DNA of 64,000 nucleotides, from the NCBI GenBank assembly GCA_963662155.1, contig OY759269.1, forward strand, positions 9,109,698-9,173,697, in the 5' to 3' direction. This document shows positions 28,306-39,300 of this stretch, piece after piece (within the stretch, counting starts at the first letter, position 1; each line of letters begins with the position of its first letter). Under the pieces are notes generated by a model, which worked only from the letters and a program-made list of their open reading frames with translations, made no database searches and had not been told where the DNA came from. This DNA comes from Lamellibrachia columna (Eukaryota; Annelida; Polychaeta; Sabellida; Siboglinidae). The position numbers and the translations under genes are program-made.

Positions 28306-28342
28306 CCTAAATGCATGACTATAAAAGCCATGCATTTAGGTT
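28306..28342. repeat. Short perfect hairpin
   Basis: Arms ACCTAAATGCATG and CATGCATTTAGGT are perfectly complementary around an 11-base spacer. It may be a remnant of an inverted-repeat element; nothing else supports a function. Confidence 0.5.
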
Positions 28343-28384
28343 AACTTTAAACGGTAAACTTTAAACGGATAATCCAAATATCAT

Positions 28385-28855
28385 TGTTGTCTTTATGATG
28401 CTCCACTCATAACACGGATTCTCTCTCTTGCTGCCACTGCATATTTGGCTCACATTGCACGAGACCTTTCCATGACGGACTTTCTTGGGCGAGTACCAAT
28501 GCTTGGACTCGATGCCTTTTTTCTTCAAGTTTCGCTTCACTACCTCTTTGAATCTAAATGTGTGGCGACCTGTCCTTTTTGTTCCGTCCGACAGTTGAGA
28601 ATAAAAAACTGCTTCTGAAATATGTCATCCATGCGAGCCTCGTGACCTGTCCATATGTGATTGACTTGCATCAGAAGCTGTTACATGCTCAGGATGTTTG
28701 CTCGTTTGAGTATTTTCTTGTTAGTTAAGTGTTCTCTCCATATTGTACCCATGACGGATCTAAAGTATATCATCTGCGGACCAAGTGGACACCAATCACA
28801 TAGGCTTCTCCACCGTTGTCGCTTAAACAGATCCAGTTGTTTGTAAATTAAATAT
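28385..28855 (-). pseudogene. LINE remnant: C-terminal end of a non-LTR polyprotein
   Basis: Translated on the minus strand, the segment reads in pieces TNKKILKRANILSM, HIWTGHEARMDD and, after frameshifts, RFKEVVKRNLKKKGIESKHW. This is the arrangement seen after the RT domain in many invertebrate LINEs (style: RAGMPSI, RWAGHVVRM, RYKDTLKASLK). No single open frame covers it. It is a fragment unrelated in sequence to LINEs A, B and C. Confidence 0.7.
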
Positions 28856-30377
28856 CAAAACGATTCTACCCAAAGGTCTAATGTGCACCAGATAACCAGC
28901 TAAGTAATGCAATAAGACTCTCTGACAGGTCGAAACACAAAGCTGACAATTGTGGGTTCAGTTTACATCTTTACAAAACATTTCTCTACATACAATGGTT
29001 TACTTAACCAGGACATTGTGCCGTGACATACATTCTATTTTTATTTGTCAAGGGTAGACTAAACAAGTCTACGTAACATTATCTTGCCGGTTTTATCAGT
29101 GACAATGCCATTAATAGAACAGCCGGCATCAAACTACCGCAATGAAAAATGCATTACTCTTTTAGTCTTGAGCGAGTCTTCTTTCGGTTTTCGCTTTTCT
29201 TCTGCTTCGCGTCTACATATATTCTCAGGAACGCATCATTGTCTGAAGAACAATGGTTGAACAACAACATGAAAATGACGACAGGTTGTACAAAGGTACA
29301 CAAGCTTCGTCCAATCGGAAATATGAATGTCCCCGACATTACATGTACAGAGAAGGAATTTGGTTGGTGCCATATAAATAAAAAAAACTGTATAACTTAT
29401 TATGGGAAATGGGAATGGAAATCTACGTTAAAAACAAATAGATGTGCTCAAAATTGCGAGATTTGCCATATGGCAAAGGCCAATTAAAACGGTTTGTTGC
29501 ATTACGCCGACCATGCGACGGACTTGAGCTCAATCAGGGTGGACGTAGCGTACCGATACGTTCTTAATGCAAGGGAACGTAGGTGAATTGGCGGAATATG
29601 AGGCGGACGGACATATGTTATGCAACGTCTGACTAACTCGTGTTATACACGGTATACCTTGCGTATCAGTGGTTTTGACCACCGTAAAGTTTAAACAGTT
29701 GACAAATCATGCTTGATCACATGTTCTGTCTTAGCGAAATAAAACATCCGTTTTCGTCATAGTGACAAGTCTGTATGGTCTTGAGACGGTGGCGTTGATC
29801 GGGTGATGTGGGCGGGACAACTAGTGCGGGTGGAGGCAGTGGGACTACCAAAGAGAGCGGAGGCGGTGGAACAGCGAGACCGTAAGAAAAGGAGCAGCCC
29901 ACATATATGATGCGTTAAGCGGGAAGTAAGGAAGTCGGGGAGGATGGAAATTAAGGGGAAATGCTGGCGGTAGACATCAGTGGAAGAGAACAACAGCTGT
30001 CAGTGGTTAGACGTAAGAAAACGACATCTAGGGAGACATATGTAATGGAAAAGAGGTGAATGAGTGGTTTATGAATTAGATGGACATGTCATATGGAAAC
30101 TTGAAACAGTTCATTATCGGTCACGTTTCAGCTTAATAATAAAAATCTAGCCGTGCAACAGTATAAAACCCAATCGGAATCACCTACAGCTGTATTTATA
30201 AATCGAAAATAATAGTATATAAAAGAAAACAAACATTCGCCCGGAAATAGCATATTCGAGTGGTGACTGTATCGTGACAGCAAATAATAAAATGTGTTCG
30301 GTAGAGTCACAGAAAAGGGGCTGGAATAAAAGCTAAATATAACAATAACTAGTGTAGGATAAATGCACATTACGCAC
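28856..30377. other. Intergenic, no supported feature
   Basis: Open frames at 29149-29487 (plus) and 29717-29993 (minus) have no recognisable motif and no visible splice context linking them to the neighbouring paralog exon. The AGTGGGACTACC and GGAGGCGGTGG words near 29840 are G-rich but not organised. Confidence 0.4.
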
Positions 30378-30506
30378 TTGATCGTGTGAGCAGGTGTCAA
30401 TGACGATCACGCCTCTCTTCAGAACCCGCGTGGCTTCTGCCAATGTTTCACGGACGGTTGGGTAACGAGGGTCGAGTTTGGACGTGTCCTCAAGATGGTG
30501 CAGAAC
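30378..30506 (-). pseudogene. Paralog of methyltransferase exon 3, opposite strand
   Basis: On the minus strand this 129-base segment encodes VLHHLEDTSKLDPRYPTVRE, then TLAEATRVLKRGVIVIDTCS, plainly homologous to exon 3 (22921-23052) of the methyltransferase. It is one codon shorter and diverged at many positions. It is flanked by CTCCCAG as acceptor and GTGCGT as donor, and keeps phase 0, so it could be a live exon. The other exons were not found: nothing like exon 4 appears below 30378, and exon 2 is absent between 30506 and the duplication start at about 31150. It is either an orphan exon or part of a paralogous gene split or spread beyond what I can see. Confidence 0.8.
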
Positions 30507-31149
30507 CTGGGAGGAGAACCATTAAGTCAACAGCAGCACATTGTCTAGACGGAGATACTCTGAAATTGGAAATATCATTTAATGCAGAATGTATATAAAA
30601 CAACGTACACTGGCTTCTGTGAGCTGTACTGCGCTTTTATATCGCGGTGCGCAGGTGCATCTATGGTCATAAGTATAACATTTTGCAAAAAAATATTATA
30701 TAAACAATTTTTGTTTTCAAAATCAGGATAGAGCGTTGTTTTAAGCAATGTAATAAAGTATACTATGCGAAATCGTCAAATGGGGCCATTTTACTGGTCA
30801 GTGTGATTCATACAACAAATATGCGCATACCGTGTTGTTCTCTATAGACGCGCACTACCTAATGGACGCACACCCCCATCCCCCCTTGAGAAATGAAACC
30901 ATGCGCAAAAACATAGAGTAATGGCACGCTAAACCACTAAACGCAATTGACAGCAGTATTGATGCGGCTGGCGTCACCTTGCGGACTCTTTAGAAATAAT
31001 TCATGTTGTGTGTTTTAGCCGCATCGTGGCACCACATTGTTATCACTACTGGCGGCTTTCGCCAGACGTCTGTGATAGTAATAAGACTAGCGTTTATTTA
31101 TTTTATCGCTCAATCACCGTCAGCAAAGCGTGCGAGTTTTAATTGTCTA
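30507..31149. other. Intergenic, no supported feature
   Basis: Lies between the paralog exon and the start of duplication copy 2. The plus-strand open frame crossing into 31245 shows no known domain. Confidence 0.4.
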
Positions 31150-33641
31150 TTTAATGATACTCCAAGAATCGAGTGGTGGCCGGCTGACGTTGTTTGGAAT
31201 GACAAAAGGCCAACAAACGTGCTTTTTGGGCACGGACCACATTGACAATTTATCCTACAATTATTTATTTAAATTCTCAGCAAATGACAGACCCACTAAG
31301 ACACCTGGTGTGTGAAATTCGTGAAAATTACATACCTGCTTTTCGCACAAATTGCTTCAATGCATGACACCCCTGGATTTCTGCCACGAAATTCCCCGGT
31401 TTCCAAAATATGAGTACACTCTGCCTGATGGCCACTATGTCCTTACGCAACTGGTGTACCAACTGACAAATGGCATCATATCAAAGCGTAGATGCTACTG
31501 TGCACAAAAACATCACTTCCACTCACTCATCCATACAATTTCTGCTCTCACAAATAAACCCTAACTACACAATTATTTTTTTCCTTGGGACTCTTTATCG
31601 TTGTAATGGCGGACGGATTCTGACTGTGGTCCGTGCCCTTTTTCAGTGTCTGTCTGGTGTGTTTTTGTAGTGTGTCGATCGAGTGTCGTTTGTTTTAGTA
31701 GATGCTCTGAAACTGCATCTTTGCTAAGTGCAAAACAAACAACGCAACACGTCATTGTATAGTTACATTAAGTTTATTTAGCTCCATCAAAACAACTCGA
31801 AGCACATGTAGATTGGACAAGAGACATCACTCAAAACAAGCGTTAGTTATGAAATAGATCGGTGATCAATGAGATGGTTCACGAGTCATCCCCTAGAAGC
31901 GTCCCGCATTCTTCGCATAGTTAACAGTGGCGCCACATTGCGGATCAGCTATCAGCCTGATTTAGAGGCTCTTTTCACCCGTAGCGGCAGATCATGATTC
32001 GGGCCACGTTTGAGAACTAATAGACGCCCACCCAAGCTATCGCACTCGCGCACTGCGCGTCTATTGGGAACAAAAAAGTTATTTAAACGTAACACATTTA
32101 ATACAGCAGATGAAAAATAGCTAACTCGCTGACAGGGACTATTAATATTTTTAAACGAGTGCTGCGAAACGGTTGTCTGCGAAACCTTTAACATAAAAAA
32201 ACAAACAGACATTTTCTGAGAGTGCGGGAGCCGGTCATTAAACGGTCGTTCATTGTTGCCTCACTGACAGCCATTTTCGGGCGTTGTCAGGAAAATGAAC
32301 TGTGCTGGTGTGACGACGCGTTGCCACATCGCCAGGCGGCGCTACACTAACGCACGTCGGTCACACTGAATAGAATCATCGGGCGAATGCCACATAATAA
32401 TACGTAAATGCAGGATCCTCTTATTTTCAGGAGAGCAGGCAAGGAACACAGAGTAATGGTCGTTGTCTAACCAATAGAAACGAAGAAAGTGCACGATGTA
32501 ACAGAATATTCCAGATATTTTGAAAGCCAACGCGGTAATAATCGATACTCCAATGGAAGGCATAATCCAACTGCGTTCATTAAAGATTTAGGCAAAAATT
32601 ATATGACAGGAATTAAGTTTCACTTAGTTCACTACGTGTACGAACTATGCTCTTGATAAAACAGAAACCAATAAAGCGAACCATATATCTTGTAAATGTG
32701 ATTGTCGAAGTGTGAAAGGCATTGGCTACTGACTACTGTACACTTGCATGTTAAGGTGAAACAAAAGGCATGTTTTTGGTGCAATGCTAAAAGAGGTAAT
32801 GAAAACTAACAATTTCCAACTACAATCAATATGTTTACGCCAGTGGCTTACTAGGAAAACATTATTGGATTTGTCAACTCGTGTAATCCTCAGGCACAAA
32901 AGATAAACACTCAGTTTAGAAGTTTCAACCAGCATACAAAGACCATTGGCGATCCAAGCGCATATTAGGTGAGATCGTGCTAATGAAAATCCATGGGAAC
33001 TTGAGCTGCGAAGGCGACAGGTAAGCGAAGAGATAAGTTTGGGTTCAGCGGCAAGTGTATGCCTGCTGCCAAAAGGCGGTTGCGACGATAAATCACGCAG
33101 AACCTGTTGGTTGGGGGTAGTGTCGATTAATTTGTCTAGATAAATTAACTTCTTCCATTAAGTCCTGGCCTCGTCGTAAATAATGTAGGAACAGTGAAAG
33201 TCGTCACAGACACAGTGAAGTATGCACGAGTCGAGGTAACTGATATCTCAGCGGGCATTTGTAAATTTGTATAGGCGGCTTGATAAAATTAGTCGATATT
33301 TATGGGAAGGGGGCGTAATTCTGGTACAACGAGTACGAGAATAGTCCATATAATCACAATGCAGACTCCTGGTACAATGGTTTTAACATAATAACATACC
33401 GATAATCATTCCCATGTAGAATGTATTACCAAAAGGTAAAAACTAATTTATATTATTGGCTCTGTTACAGCGGGACCAATGTGCGTTACCAACAGCCAGG
33501 GATTTTATGTGATGTGTTTGGAGCAGCTGGTGCTACGGAACGTTCCGGTTGTTATGAACCGAATACCCGTTTTGATAGTTGGCAACTAGATCCTCCACTT
33601 ATGGCGTTTTTGTAAGGTTTCACGTTTCATGAAAATGCGTA
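31150..33641. mobile_element. Element E1, copy 2, left part
   Basis: Counterpart of 2430-4417. The left inverted arm is at about 31250-31364. About 507 bases at 32998-33504 have no counterpart in copy 1; they hold no recognised gene. The element is then split by the TA-flanked insertion at 33642, and its right arm resumes at 39301. Confidence 0.7.
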
Positions 33642-33660
33642 ACATAAAGTGCCCTAATTT

Positions 33661-34049
33661 CGTCAGGGACCTAATATCGTCATCGAAGTATAAATGGTCC
33701 ATTGCTACGTCCCACGTGATCGAATGAATCAAAGGATAGCGCAGAATAGTTCGGGTGAGTTTACTCTTTTATATTTATAAACAGAACGACGGTAGAAATC
33801 TGTTTTTTATATAAAATATGTTGCGAAATGTGGTACCCCTATTCTTTGTAGCGTTTTTCTATAATGCAGCCTTGACACCAGTGTACTTGCGGAGCGAATG
33901 TTGTTGCCTGCACGCTAAAGTTACTGTCGTATACAATATGCCTCTCTGGTCTTAACGTTCTGCCATTCATTAATGCAAATGTCATAACGGTATCATGCAT
34001 TACGCAATGCTGGTAGTTATTTTATTTGTATGACGATATTAGGTCCCTA
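33661..34049. repeat. Inner inverted repeat of the TA element
   Basis: CAGGGACCTAATATCGTCA at about 33662-33680 recurs as its reverse complement at about 34031-34049, and a shorter version (CTAATATCGTTAGG, minus) is in the right terminus. These may be transposase-binding subterminal motifs or the ends of a nested small element. Confidence 0.55.
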
Positions 34050-34199
34050 AAAAACGTGTTTTTAACGGATTAATGTCACCCCTTCTGTCCAAGTGCCTTA
34101 TCTTCGTTATCAAATCTCAGGGGCGTCTTATTTGCGTTAATATTACATTTCTTGTATTATTTGTTTTTTCAGACATCATTGCAGAGAACAAATTACGCA

Positions 34200-34970
34200 T
34201 ATTATATCGCCACCTTGAATAGAACATCATGGAACGAGGCACCACAGCTAGAATACTAACATCTGAAGACTGCCAGAGAATTACGAGAACACGAGAAAGC
34301 TAAACAAAACGCAGAAGAAGCAAAGCAGAAGAGGAAGGCAGAACGAGCAAAGAAGAGGTTGTTTAATGAGGTACAGAAAGTTTCCAAAGAAGAGGAGAAA
34401 ATTAAAAAGCCTGTTATTGTCCTACCAGGCTACCAACAAACCATGTAGCCGACGAAGTATCCGCAAACCTATGTGACATGGCAGAATATTCTAACCTGAG
34501 AGCCATACAGATACCTGTATATGGTGACTGTCTTCCTACCACGAAAAGCTATCATATGCGTGGGAATGAAGATAACCACGTTGAAGCCAGTGTGAGAGTT
34601 GCTGTGGAAGTTGCTGCCCACGAGTATGACAATTTCCTTGCAAGAGGTTTTAAATACTGCATTTCAAGGAATACGACATATGCCATGCTCTCTGATTTTT
34701 ATCAGCCCGGCACAAACCTGGCATCCTCGGAAATATAGGTTGTTTCACTAAGAAACGATGAGCGTTGTCAAACCTGGAGAATACATGGGCATGTCATATG
34801 GTCCATAATGGGCATGTCATATGGTCCATAATGGGAGCAAAAGTGAAATCAATGTCCCCAAGAAGGGTAATGTAATACGTGACCTTCGCCGTCTTATATT
34901 GTCTAGAAATGTGCGGTTTGAGAATATTCAGCACATCATGTGGACTAACTGTGCAAGCCTGCTAGTGTGA
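34200..34970 (+). pseudogene. Remnant coding region with coiled coil and OTU-like protease domain
   Basis: The first part (about 34225-34440, broken by stops) encodes a lysine- and glutamate-rich coiled coil (ELREHEKAKQNAEEAKQKRK). The open frame 34478-34738 follows with LRAIQIPVYGDCLPTTKSYH, then HVEASVRVAVEVAAHEYDNF. YGDCL in this setting resembles the catalytic DGNCLF motif of OTU cysteine proteases, but the aspartate-glycine pair is altered. In another frame, 34840-34970 reads VPKKGNVIRDLRRLILSRN and IQHIMWTN, like the C-terminal half of such domains. A 23-bp tandem duplication at 34789-34836 lies where the frames part. It is a pseudogene; its source is unknown. Confidence 0.5.
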
Positions 34971-34981
34971 CCAGTAGCGCA

Positions 34982-35755
34982 AGGAGAAAGAGTAGGGTGC
35001 AACAAAGGGAGAGCGGATGGACGGCGCGGTGGAGAAAGAGTAGGGTGCAACAAAGGGAGAGTGGATGGACGGCGCGGTGGAGAAAGAGTAGGGTGCAACA
35101 AAGGGAGAACGGAAGGACGGCGCGGTGGAGAAAGAGTAGTGTGCAACAAAGGGAGAGCGGATGGACGGCGCGGTGGAGAAAGAGTAGGGTGCAACAAAGG
35201 GAGAGCGGATGGACGGCGCGGTGGAAAAAGAGTAGGGTGCAACAAAGGGAGAACGGAAGGACGGCGCGGTGGAGAAAGAGTAGGGTGCAACAAAGGGAGA
35301 GCGGATGGACGGCGCGGTGGAGAAAGAGTAGGGTGCAACAAAGGGAGAGCGGATGGATGGCGCGGTGGAGAAAGAGTAGGGTGCAACAAAGGGAGAGCGG
35401 ATGGACGGCGCGGTGGAGAAAGAGTAGGGTGCAACAAAGGGAGAGCGGATGGACGGCGCGGTGGAGAAAGAGTAGGGTGCACCAAAGGGAGAGCGGATGG
35501 ACGGCGCGGTGGAGAAAGAGTAGGGTGCAACAAAGGGAGAGCGGATGGACGGCGCGGTGGAGAAAGAGTAGGGCGCAACAAAGGGAGAGCGGATGGACGG
35601 CGCGGTGGAGAAAGAGTAGGGTGCACCAAAGGGAGAGCGGATGGACGGCGCGGTGGAGAAAGAGTAGGGTGCAACAAAGGGAGAGCGGATGGACGGCGCG
35701 GTGGAGAAAGAGTAGGGTGCAACAAAGGGAGAGCGGGTAGACGGCGCGGTGGAGG
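34982..35755. repeat. 48-bp minisatellite, array 1 (about 16 units)
   Basis: Unit reads AAAGAGTAGGGTGCAACAAA, GGGAGAGCGGATGGACGGCG, CGGTGGAG (48 bases). Units differ by point changes, such as AACGGAAGG for AGCGGATGG. Because 48 is a multiple of three, several frames on both strands stay open for the array length; these are not genes. Confidence 0.97.
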
Positions 35756-36365
35756 CGTAACATAAGCCATCAACAGTAAAAGGACTGCATACATTGCCCT
35801 TGTGCGCTCTGTCCTAGAACATGGAGCTATTGTATGGGACCCGTACCATCAGGGCAACATAAACCGACTTCAGCGAATTCAACACCGCGCCGCCCATTTA
35901 ATATCTGGTGACTATCATTCAAGGTATGAGGGGCGTGTATCAACCATGGTTACAAACCTTGGACTACACAGCCTACAAAGCCGACAGCGAGATCAGCGAC
36001 TTAAATTTATGTTCAGAGTAGTTGAGGGCTCTGTGCCGGCCATACATTCTGATAAATTTCTTCATTCCTAAAAACCAAGCAAAGGACGAGTACAGCCGAA
36101 ACTTTTTATAGACTGTGTGACCGTTGAAAGACTGTCACTGTTGAAAGACATCAAACTAATAACTAGGTGCTTTGTAGTGCTTGCAGCACACACAGGCCAA
36201 TTCAAGAATTCCTATTTTGTAAAGGTGAGCCTCAAGGAACTGGCTGGAACAGTAGGCGAATTCAGCCGCCAATCCTCGGCCCGCATGACCAATAGACTTC
36301 ATGCGCACTCACCCCGTCGTAGGCTATAGCCAAAATTGGCTCATTACGACGTACCAGACTTAGAA
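35756..36365 (+). pseudogene. LINE fragment (RT C-terminal part) between two minisatellites
   Basis: The open frame 35802-36071 reads RSVLEHGAIVWDPYHQGNIN, then RLQRIQHRAAHLISGDYHS, the classical end of the non-LTR RT domain. The next frame, to 36329, has KNSYFVKVSLKELAG and ends RLHAHSPRRRL. It is not closely similar to LINEs A, B or C. Truncated on both sides by the minisatellites. Confidence 0.75.
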
Positions 36366-38630
36366 TCAGGAAGAGCAGGGTGCAACAAAGGGAGAACGGA
36401 TGGACGGTGAACTGGAGGAAGAGCAGGGTGCAACAAAGGGAGAGCGGATGGACGGTGAACTGGAGAAAGAGCAGGGTGCAACAAAGGGAGAGCGGATGGA
36501 CGGTGAACTGGAGGAAGAGCAGGGTGCAACAAAGGGAGAGCGGATGGACGGTGAACTGGAGAAAGAGCAGGGTGCAACAAAGGGAGAGCGGATGGACGGT
36601 GAACTGGAGGAAAAGCAGGGTGCAACAAAGGGAGAGCGGATGGACGGTGAACTGGAGAAAGAGCAGGGTGCAACAAAGGGAGAGCGGATGGACGGTGAAC
36701 TGGAGGAAGAGCAGGGTGCAACAAAGGGAGAGCGGATGGACGGTGAACTGGAGAAAGAGCAGGGTGCAACAAAGGGAGAGCGGATGGACGGTGAACTGGA
36801 GAAAGAGCAGGGTGCAACAAAGGGAGAGCGGATGGACGGTGAACTGGAGGAAAAGCAGGGTGCAACAAAGGGAGAGCGGATGGACGGTGAACTGGAGAAA
36901 GAGCAGGGTGCAACAAAGGGAGAGCGGATGGACGGTGAACTGGAGGAAGAGCAGGGTGCAACAAAGGGAGAGCGGATGGACGGTGAACTGGAGAAAGAGC
37001 AGGGTGCAACAAAGGGAGAGCGGATGGACGGTGAACTGGAGGAAGAGCAGGTTGCAACAAAGGGAGAGCGGATGGACGGTGAACTGGAGAAAGAGCAGGG
37101 TGCAACAAAGGGAGAGCGGATGGACGGTGAACTGGAGAAAGAGCAGGGTGCAACAAAGGGAGAGCGGATGCAGGGTGAACTGGAGGAAGAGCAGGGTGCA
37201 ACAAAGGGAGAGCGGATGGACGGTGAACTAGAGGAAGAGCAGGGTGCAACAAAGGGAGAGCGGATGGACGGTGAACTGGAGAAAGAGCAGGGTGCAACAA
37301 AGGGAGAGCGGATGGACGGTGAACTGGAGAAAGAGCAGGGTGCAACAAAGGGAGAGCGGATGGACGGTGAACTGGAGAAAGAGCAGGGTGCAACAAAGGG
37401 AGAGCGGATGGACGGTGAACTGGGGGAAGAGCAGGGTGCAACAAAAGGAGAGCGGATGGAGGGTGAACTGTAGTAAGAGCAGGGTGCAACAAAAGGAGAG
37501 CGGATAGAGGGTGAACTGGGGGAAGAGCAGGGTGCAACACAGGGAGAGCGGATGGATGGTGATCTGGGGGAAGAGCAGGGTGCAACACAGGGAGAGCGGA
37601 TGGAGGGTGAACTGGAGGAAGAGCAGGGTGCAACACAGGGAGAGCGGATGGACGGTGAACTGTAGTAAGAGCAGGGTGCAACAAAGGGAGAGCGGATGGA
37701 CGGTGAACTGGAGAAAGAGCAGGGTTCAACACAGGGAGAGCGGATGGAGGGTGAACTGGAGAAAGAGCAGGGTGCAACACAGGGAGAGCGGATGGAGGGT
37801 GAACTGGGGGAAGAGCAGGGTGCAACACAGGGAGAGCGGATGGACGGTGAACTGGAGAAAGAGCAGGGTGCAACACAGGGAGAGCGGATGGAGGGTGAAC
37901 TGGAGAAAGAGCAGGGTGCAACACAGGGAGAGCGGATGGACGGTGAACTGTAGTAAGAGCAGGGTGCAACAAAGGGAGAGCGGATGGAGGTGAACTGGAG
38001 AAAGAGCAGGGTGCAACAAAGGGAGAGCGGATGGACGGTGAACTGGAGAAAGAGCAGGGTGCAACAAAGGGAGAGCGGATGGAGGGTGAACTGGGGGAAG
38101 AGCAGGGTGCAACACAGGGAGAGCGGATGGAGGGTGAACTGGGGGAAGAGCAGGGTGCAACACAGAGAGAGCGGATGGACGGTGAAATGTAGTAAGAGCA
38201 GGGTGCAACAAAGGGAGGGCGGATGGAGGTGAACTGGAGAAAGAGCAGGGTGCAACAAAGGGAGAGCGGATGGAGGTGAACTGGAGAAAGAGCAGGGTGC
38301 AACACAGGGATAGCGGATGGAGGGTGAACTGGAGAAAGAGCAGGGTGCAACACAGGGAGAACGGATGGAGGCGAACTGGAGAAAGAGCAGGGTGCAACAA
38401 AGGGAGAGCGGATGGAGGGTGAACTGGAGGAAGAGCAGGGTGCAACAAAGGGAGAGCGGATGGAGGGTGAACTGGAGAAAGAGCAGGTTGCAACAAAGGG
38501 AGAGCGGATGGAGGTGAACTGGAGAAAGAGCAGGTTGCAACACAGGGAGAGCGGATGGACGTGAACTGGAGGAAGAGCAGGGTGCAACACAGGGAGAGCG
38601 GATGGAGGTGAACTAGAGGAAGAGCATAAT
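36366..38630. repeat. 48-bp minisatellite, array 2 (about 47 units)
   Basis: Unit reads AAGAGCAGGGTGCAACAAAG, GGAGAGCGGATGGACGGTGA, ACTGGAGA (48 bases), sharing with array 1 the core GGGTGCAACAAAGGGAGAGC. In the 5' part two unit types (CTGGAGGAAGAG and CTGGAGAAAGAG) mostly alternate. The 3' part, after about 37430, is more diverged, with ACACAGGGAG, CTGTAGTAAG and 47-base units. Very long open frames on both strands (up to 784 codons) are repeat artefacts. Confidence 0.97.
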
Positions 38631-39300
38631 GCAGGGACCGTTATATGTGTGTTTTGCGTGTACCCAATTATAAAAGCATTTGCATCTTTTTCCCACATAC
38701 CATGCGCATTGGGACGAACCTTTTAGTTCACCAGTTCATAAACTAACTATACATATAATTGTTTACCGTTCAGTGTTGAATTGCAATACATAGAAGCTTT
38801 TCAATATCCTGTGTCACATAATCACATATGAATGGTTTGACTTGAAAAACATTGGTGGCGACTTAATAATATCATACGTTGCAGCCTGTGTGTTATCAGT
38901 AAGGTTTGGAATTGACGGTGGAATTGTTTAGTAACGTTATATTATTTAATAGTTAGCGATAACTAACTTTAGAAATGTCATAATTACTGGTGACGAACAT
39001 AATGTGTCTCCGTAAATAGTGCAGACGGACATAAGACACCTTGCCGAATTACAGACACACACGCAGACGGAAATAGGCTACCGGGTTCCTTATTCCGTCA
39101 TTTGCACCCTTTCGCCTTTAAGTCGCTCTGTATAATTTACCTTTAACATACATATGCTTATAGTGTGCTTCGATTGTTCCCACGACGTCACTCGTTACAA
39201 TGCTACCGAACATTGTTTAGTTGCGCCATCTGCTGGTTAAATGCATCTAAACGAAATCGGGGAAGCACAAAACCTAACGATATTAGGGCACTTTACGTTA

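Larger units (their letters stand above)
33642..39298. mobile_element. DNA transposon with TA target duplication, 5.66 kb
   Basis: The left end ACATAAAGTGCCCTAATT and the right end (minus) ACGTAAAGTGCCCTAATA are inverted, continuing to TCGTCAGG and TCGTTAGG. TA at 33640-33641 and 39299-39300 flanks the element. The uninterrupted duplication copy 1 reads ATGCGTACGTTTTGACG at 4411-4427 with a single TA. TA insertion fits the Tc1/mariner/pogo group, but no DDE transposase was recognised inside. Contents are an inner inverted repeat, a coiled-coil and OTU-like coding remnant, two 48-bp minisatellites and a LINE fragment. It is probably non-autonomous. Confidence 0.85.

Noticed and set aside
29149..29487. 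112-codon plus-strand frame as a gene
   Set aside because: No recognisable domain, no homologous frame in the window and composition like the surrounding non-coding DNA. The cysteines near its end do not form a motif I know.
31352..31564. Frame with PRFPKYEYTLPDGHYVLTQL as a possible actin-related fragment
   Set aside because: The LPDG word alone is too short. No further actin-like sequence precedes or follows, and the copy 1 counterpart has a stop inside.
34928..35794. Long open frames (up to 288 codons) on both strands over minisatellite array 1
   Set aside because: The 48-bp unit is a multiple of three and lacks stops in several frames on both strands, so open frames are automatic. There are no splice sites, domains or codon signal.
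34982..38630. CRISPR-like array
   Set aside because: Units are contiguous 48-bp repeats without unique spacers, and the window is eukaryotic.
36344..38698. 784-codon minus-strand frame and 357-codon plus-strand frame over minisatellite array 2
   Set aside because: Same repeat artefact as array 1; five overlapping long frames cannot all be genes, and each is a 16-residue repeat with no other content.
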